Part shown: positions 59,101 to 64,000 of the stretch, piece after piece
Position numbering within the stretch: the first letter of the stretch is position 1
How the letters are laid out: each line of letters opens with the position of its first letter
Assembly: GCA_000697055.1 (NCBI GenBank)
Contig: JNDT01002371.1
Coordinates: 62,001-126,000, forward strand
Reading direction: 5' to 3'
Source: Saksenaea vasiformis B4078
Taxonomy: Eukaryota; Mucoromycota; Mucoromycetes; Mucorales; Saksenaeaceae
Length of the DNA stretch: 64,000 nt
Position numbers and translations under genes: made by a program
Notes under the pieces: model-generated
What the model was told of the DNA's origin: nothing
Database searches by the model: none
The model's input: only the letters and a program-made list of their open reading frames with translations

Positions 59101-62100
59101 CTGGTCCACCATGTCGTTCACGATATTCTTGAGTTCAAGGATTTCGCCACGCGTTTCGACCTCAATCTTTTTACCAAGATCACCGTTGGCTACGGCTTTG
59201 GTGACTTCGGCAATCGAACGCACTTGTGTTGTTAGATTGGCAGCCATCTGGTTGACGTTATCCGTGAGATCCATCCAGGTACCGTCGACATTAGGCACCA
59301 ACGCTTGGCCACCTAGTTTGCCATCTGTTCCGACTTCTTTGGCGACACGCGTTACTTCTGCAGCAAACACATTCAGCTGATCCACCATGCTGTTGACGGT
59401 GTTCTTCAGGTCTAAAATTTCACCGCGTGTTTCAACGTCAATCTTTTTGGAAAGGTCACCCTTGGCAACGGCTTTCGTCACTTGAGCAATCGATCGCACT
59501 TGAGTCGTCAGATTAGCAGCCATGGTGTTTACATTATCTGTTAGATCCTTCCATGTGCCGCTGACGCTTGGAACAATGGCTTCTCCTCCAAGCTTGCCTT
59601 CCGTGCCTACTTCTCTTGCTACACGTGTTACTTCGGATGCAAAGACTCGCAGCTGGTCGACCATGTTGTTCACCGTGTCCTTCAAGTCGGAAATCTCACC
59701 ACTCACGTTCACCAGAATCTTTTTGGACAGATCACCATTGGCGACGGCTTTGGTGACGACGGCAATAGAACGTACTTGGGTTGTAAGGTTGGTTGCCATG
59801 GTGTTTACGTTATCGGTGAGATCTTTCCACGTGCCGTCCACATTGGGCACCCTTGCTTGTCCACCAAGTTTACCCTCTGTACCGACTTCTTTGGATACAC
59901 GGGTCACTTCGGTTGAAAACACGCTGAGCTGGTCCACCATGTTATTCACGGTATTTTTCAGATCCAGGATTTCACCGCGTGCTTCGACATCAATTTTCTT
60001 TGAAAGATCACCCTTTGCGACGGCTTTGGTGACTTGTGCAATAGAACGTACTTGTGTTGTGAGATTGGCAGCCATTGTATTGACATTATCCGTTAAGTCT
60101 TTCCATGCACCACCGACATCCTTTACAACGGCTTGTCCGCCTAGCTTGCCTTCCACGCCTACTTCTAGCGAGACACGTCGGACTTCTGCCGAGAACAAAG
60201 TCAGCTGGTCCACCTGCAAGAAAAAAGAAAAAAAAACAAGTAGGCTTAGTTTATGTTTCAGTTGACTTGCATAAGCTATATTTTACCATTCGATTCATTG
60301 TGTTGATCAGATCGAGCACTTCACCCTGCGCATTTGCGGTTACTTTTTTACTCAGGTCACCACAAGCGACGGCTTTGGCAACGGCGGCAATATCGCGCAC
60401 TTGGTTTGTAATCTTAAAAGCCATCATATTCACGTTGTCTGTCAGGTCTTTCCATGTACCATCCACATCTTTCACAACAGCTTGTCCTCCTAGGACACCT
60501 TCTGTACCGACTTCTAGAGAAACACGTGTGACTTCCGTGGCAAAGATGGACAGCTAAAAGAAATTTTTAAAGTTTATCCGTTAGGGAGTTCCAAAAAAGA
60601 CAAGAAAAAAAAAGAGGCACAAATTTTTTCATTTTTTTTTGCCACTTTACCTGATCCACCATGGTATTGATCGTATTTTTCAAGTCCAGCATTTCACCTT
60701 TGACTTCAACCGTAACCTTTTTCGTCAAATCACCACGAGCCACCGATTTGGAGACTTGAGCAATATCTCGTACTTGGTTTGTAAGATTGGCGGCCATGGT
60801 ATTTACGTTATCCGTTAATTCTTTCAAAATGCCTTCGACGCCAGTGACTTTTGCCTGTGCACCAAGTTTTCCTTCTGTACCGACTTCATGTGCTACACGT
60901 GAAACCTCCGATGCAAACAAATTCAGTTGATTGACTATGTTTAAAAAGGATTAGCGTCAAAAAAAAAGGCAATTAGGTTAAGGTACAACAACAAACTAAC
61001 TTACCCATTCTGTTGAAAGTATTCTTCAAGATCAATGTTTCACCTTTCACTGGTACTGTCATGGCTTTGCTAAGGTCACCACGGGCAATAGCAGTGGATA
61101 CATCAGCGATATCACGGACTTGTTCCAAATGGTTGCGGGTCATACTGTTCAGATTGACAACAAATTTTCGCCAGACACCGTTCATTTCTCTTTCACACCG
61201 TGCCTGTACGCCCAATTTTCCTTTGACTGCTGTTTCATGGGCGACGTACATGACTTCGTCAGCCATCAGTCTCAGATGATCAGCCATAGCGTTGACAGCG
61301 TTTTTCAGGGTGTTAATTGGTGCAGAGGGTTCGACAGGGCCAGAAATACAGCGTTCATGATTACAAGTGATGCGTTGATCAAGGGAACCAGCAAAGACAG
61401 CAGAAGCGACTCGTACAGCTTGAATGACACAGTCAGGACAGACAATATTATCAGCGGAAGTTTGAGCAGAGGCGGCCGGGAATTGCATAAGAGGAGACAG
61501 AGAACCAAAAGAGACAGGGTAGGCAGTAGCAGAAGACGAGACAGTGAAAGGGCGGGTTGACATGGTAGCGGTTGTTTGGTTGGTTGCAAGGGAGGAGGAG
61601 GACGAAGAGGCTGTTCGGAAGGGGAGGGGAAGAAGTTTTGTTAGATGGAGAAAAATAATAATTCAGTGATGTTTATATTAAACACTTTACCTAGTGGGTC
61701 GTTGTTGTGAATAGGCAAGGAAAGTATTTTTTGATAGGAGGCTTGGATCTTGTCAACCATGGATGAGTTTTTGATTGTTTGGATGCCATCTTCAGAGGTT
61801 GCTTCGGATGCATTCGTTGGTTTTTTCTTCTTCTTCTCTTCTTCTTCAGCTTCTTGACACTTCTTTGGTAACATTTCGAGTTGTTGTTGAGATATCGGGG
61901 CATCCTCATAATCACATTGAGCTACTAGTAATCGACGTTGTTGTTCCATAGCTATCCGGTATCTTAGATTATCGGCTTCCAGCTGCAGTTGGCGCTGCGC
62001 GATATTTCTGAGGGCTTTTTCCAGGGACTTGGCACGTTCGGCATCAGCGGAACTTAAGTTATCCAATAATCCGGTATCCAAGCGGTTGCTAAGGCACTGA

Positions 62101-62402
62101 TCAATTCTGCCCTGATCTAGGCTATGGACTATATCATGCACATGCTGTAAAACGGCAGCACTCATGACAGGAGAAGAGTGCGGTAAGTCGGGAATCGGGG
62201 AAGAGGAATGAGACAGTTCTGGTATTTTTTCGTTTAGTTGGTCGTCGTCCTCTTGTTTTTTAGGAAGATCGTAATCGGCTGATGTAACAGTAGTAGTAGT
62301 GGTAGTAGAAGATGACGGTGGTGGGGATGGCGACGTAGTGTTTTTTCTATCGCGGACTTTCTTTTTTACGTGCTGTGTGTCGCCAGAGAAAGAGCGTTTC
62401 AT
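53133..62402 (-). CDS. NIK1: Group III hybrid histidine kinase (Nik1 type) with 22 tandem HAMP-type repeats
   Basis: Eight exons (62402-61691, 61610-61005, 60934-60651, 60553-60287, 60213-55541, 55463-54270, 54181-53296, 53243-53133) close in frame to 2910 residues. The N-terminus (1-330) is disordered with a coiled coil ([20 protein letters not shown]). From about residue 335 to 2370 come 22 units of about 92 residues, each with [19 protein letters not shown], a GTW-ELT-NVN-MAANLT block, [12 protein letters not shown] and [15 protein letters not shown] (HAMP and linker). The kinase has H-box [18 protein letters not shown] (His2405), DTGIGI and [11 protein letters not shown]. The receiver has [21 protein letters not shown] (Asp about 2824) and DEYVTKPL (Lys2880). 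Nik1 enzymes are cytosolic osmosensors upstream of the HOG MAPK pathway and the target of fludioxonil-class fungicides. Known members usually have five to nine HAMP repeats. No membrane segment seen. Confidence 0.93.
55541..60213 (-). repeat. 276-bp coding minisatellite (HAMP array) in one 4.67-kb exon
   Basis: Nearly seventeen units of exactly 276 bp, with no insertion or deletion. The conserved ccaccat (MVD codons on the minus strand) recurs at 59940, 59664 and so on down to 55800. Units differ mainly by silent changes. Five further units are spread over the flanking exons, which have introns. Confidence 0.93.
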
Positions 62403-64000
62403 AACCGCTCAGGGTACTAAAGGTCGTCTTGCGAATGGAAAACGTAATGTCTAAAAGAAAAACGGAAGGAAGTTCCCAAACAGTCGGTTTTTTTTTGTTT
62501 TTGAGGTAATTGCTCTCCTATTTTCAGCTGTACAGGTGACTTGTTTACAAAGTCGTTAGGTCTTGAACCCAAAAGGTTGGAGCAACAACAAAAAAAAAAA
62601 AAAGGATATAAAACAAAAGAAAAAAAAAAGAAAAAGAGAGAGAGAAAAGAAGAGGGAAAAAAAAAAGGTATTTTGGGTTAAGGGGCTGTTGTGTTATTTG
62701 GGTTTAAAGTGACCGACTGAGAGTATGTCAGCAGAGCAATTAAAAAAAAATGGTAAGACGACGTGTAATTGGATCACTTAATGCAGCATTAAAAAGAAAG
62801 AGTATAGATTGTTGTTATGGGGACAAACCTTCCTCCAAAGAAGACAGGAAAAGAGAGAAAAAAAAAAGAGGAAGGAGAAGGAAAACAGACTTTTTAGGAT
62901 TCGTCGGTGGGTGGATTGACAGTTGTCTAAGCTTCAATGATTGGATGACGGAAATACGCTTTGCGTCGTAATAAAATTCCTTGTCCTTTTGACTTTTAGA
63001 CTCTAAATCTATCGCTCTATTGAGTTTAAACTACCTTTTTTTGTGACTATTTTACAATGATTGATTTCAAGCTATCTCACTTCACCTGATTTAACAAAAG
63101 GTTGCAAAAAAAAAAAAAAAGAAAAAAGAAGAGATGGCTGGTTTTGAGTTCAAACTGGGTCCAAAAATGATCACACATTCGTATTGGTCGGACCAAACTC
63201 CGGCTGTTCCATCTTTAGGTCATTAGACTGAACCAGTGTATTGATCGCATGAATGAAAAAGTAGGTTACCATGATACTGTATCCCAGGGACACACTTTGT
63301 AAGAAGGAGGGAATAAAAAAAAGCCTGTTTGCTTAGAATGCCAAGTATCTTGTTTCCCGACGAATAAACAATTCTGTGATTGTATACATGAATGTTAATC
63401 ATTGGCTATCTAAAATCCTGTGGCGAAAATTCCCAGGCAAACTGACCTTATGCATTATCACTTTTGGGTCGATGCATTTACCTTCCCAAATTAACCTTCT
63501 TTTCTTTTTTTTTTCAAAAAAAAAAAAGATCCATACGTAATTTCACACTGTGATCTTATCGTCAAGATGAGTATATGCAATAGGTTATCATGAAAAAGAT
63601 GCGACACTGTCAACTACTATTACCACAACGTTTTTGTTTATTTTGAATACAGATGACTGTAAGTATGCAAAGATGCAGCTATATCCACCTGCCTACATCA
63701 AGTCTTCTACCTTTCTCAACTTTATTCAAGCGAATGTTGTAATAAAAAGGAAGATGAGGTTTGAGCATCCATAGCGTCACAAGATACAATCAGGTACATA
63801 TGACCATTGAAGAAAACATAGTATAATCGGACATGAAACACGAGGGACCGGATATCCAAAATGCAAACGGTAATAGTTTCATAGAAAGAAAACAAAAAAA
63901 AAAGAACTCATCATTCTATCTATCTATCTAGTTAACTGAGATTCTAAGCCAGATGCATGATCCTTCCTATGATACGTAAGGTAAAATTTGGATTCTGAGT
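62403..64000. other. Upstream region of the histidine kinase gene, no further gene seen
   Basis: About 1.6 kb, very A-rich near 62590-62680. A 73-codon plus ORF at 62750-62971 is mostly Lys/Arg and overlaps A-rich sequence, so I do not call it. A GATA-like run of four TATC/ATCT units lies at 63912-63930. The promoter of the kinase gene should be in the first few hundred bases. Confidence 0.5.

Noticed and set aside
55537..60557. Many long plus-strand ORFs (up to 265 codons) across the HAMP array
   Set aside because: They are antisense shadows that recur with the 276-bp period and have a repetitive Ser/Thr/Pro make-up; the minus-strand kinase frame explains the region fully.
62750..62971. 73-codon Lys/Arg-rich plus ORF
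   Set aside because: Lies in A-rich upstream DNA, low complexity, no splice or homology support.
1..64000. CRISPR arrays, rRNA genes, bacterial operons
   Set aside because: No regularly spaced short repeats with unique spacers, no rRNA motifs; intron-rich genes show the DNA is eukaryotic.

Overview
The window is nuclear DNA of a filamentous fungus. Its genes carry many short (about 47-150 nt) GT-AG introns plus three GC-AG introns. They encode typical eukaryotic proteins: guanylate kinase, DcpS, Bub3, Psf2, Rub1, Sdh1, a TTC7/Ypp1-like protein and a group III hybrid histidine kinase. Long AT-rich, gene-poor stretches hold decayed transposons. An early-diverging, Mucoromycota-like genome is my best inference. 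It rests on the style of the hypothetical proteins, the Fanzor-type nuclease and the membrane-anchored GT5-like glycosyltransferase, and no marker gene proves it.

Layout. 0-8.4 kb: guanylate kinase and scavenger decapping enzyme (both -), an orphan coiled-coil protein and alanine aminotransferase (both +). 8.4-14.6 kb: gene-poor, with diverged repeats. 14.7-16.3 kb: an RBR-type E3 ligase. 18.7-29.4 kb: a compact block of BUB3 (+), an EngB/Mrx8-type mitochondrial GTPase (-), a TTC7/Ypp1-like PI4-kinase scaffold (+), GINS subunit PSF2 (-) and a membrane-anchored glycosyltransferase (+). 29.5-42.4 kb: a transposon graveyard holding Tc1/IS630 remnants, an Rpn-like nuclease fragment, a three-copy 190-bp repeat and a decayed Fanzor nuclease gene interrupted by a 546-bp terminal-inverted-repeat element. 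Within it lies an intact nine-exon gene for a PD-(D/E)XK-like protein. 42.5-51.4 kb: a Yap1-type bZIP factor divergent from a secreted multicopper oxidase, then RUB1/NEDD8, SDH1 and an orphan low-complexity protein. 53.1-62.4 kb: one huge gene for a group III (Nik1-type) hybrid histidine kinase that I assemble to 2910 codons with 22 tandem HAMP-type repeats.

Exon structures were assembled by hand from reading frames, splice consensus and remembered family conservation. Every assembled model closes in frame. Functional names for the conserved genes are firm. Those for the lineage-specific genes are inference, and no database search was possible.

The most notable observations are the 22-repeat HAMP array with an exact 276-bp period, the Fanzor pseudogene with all three RuvC acidic residues, and the element with an 8-bp target duplication inserted in it, whose conceptual removal rejoins the Fanzor frame.
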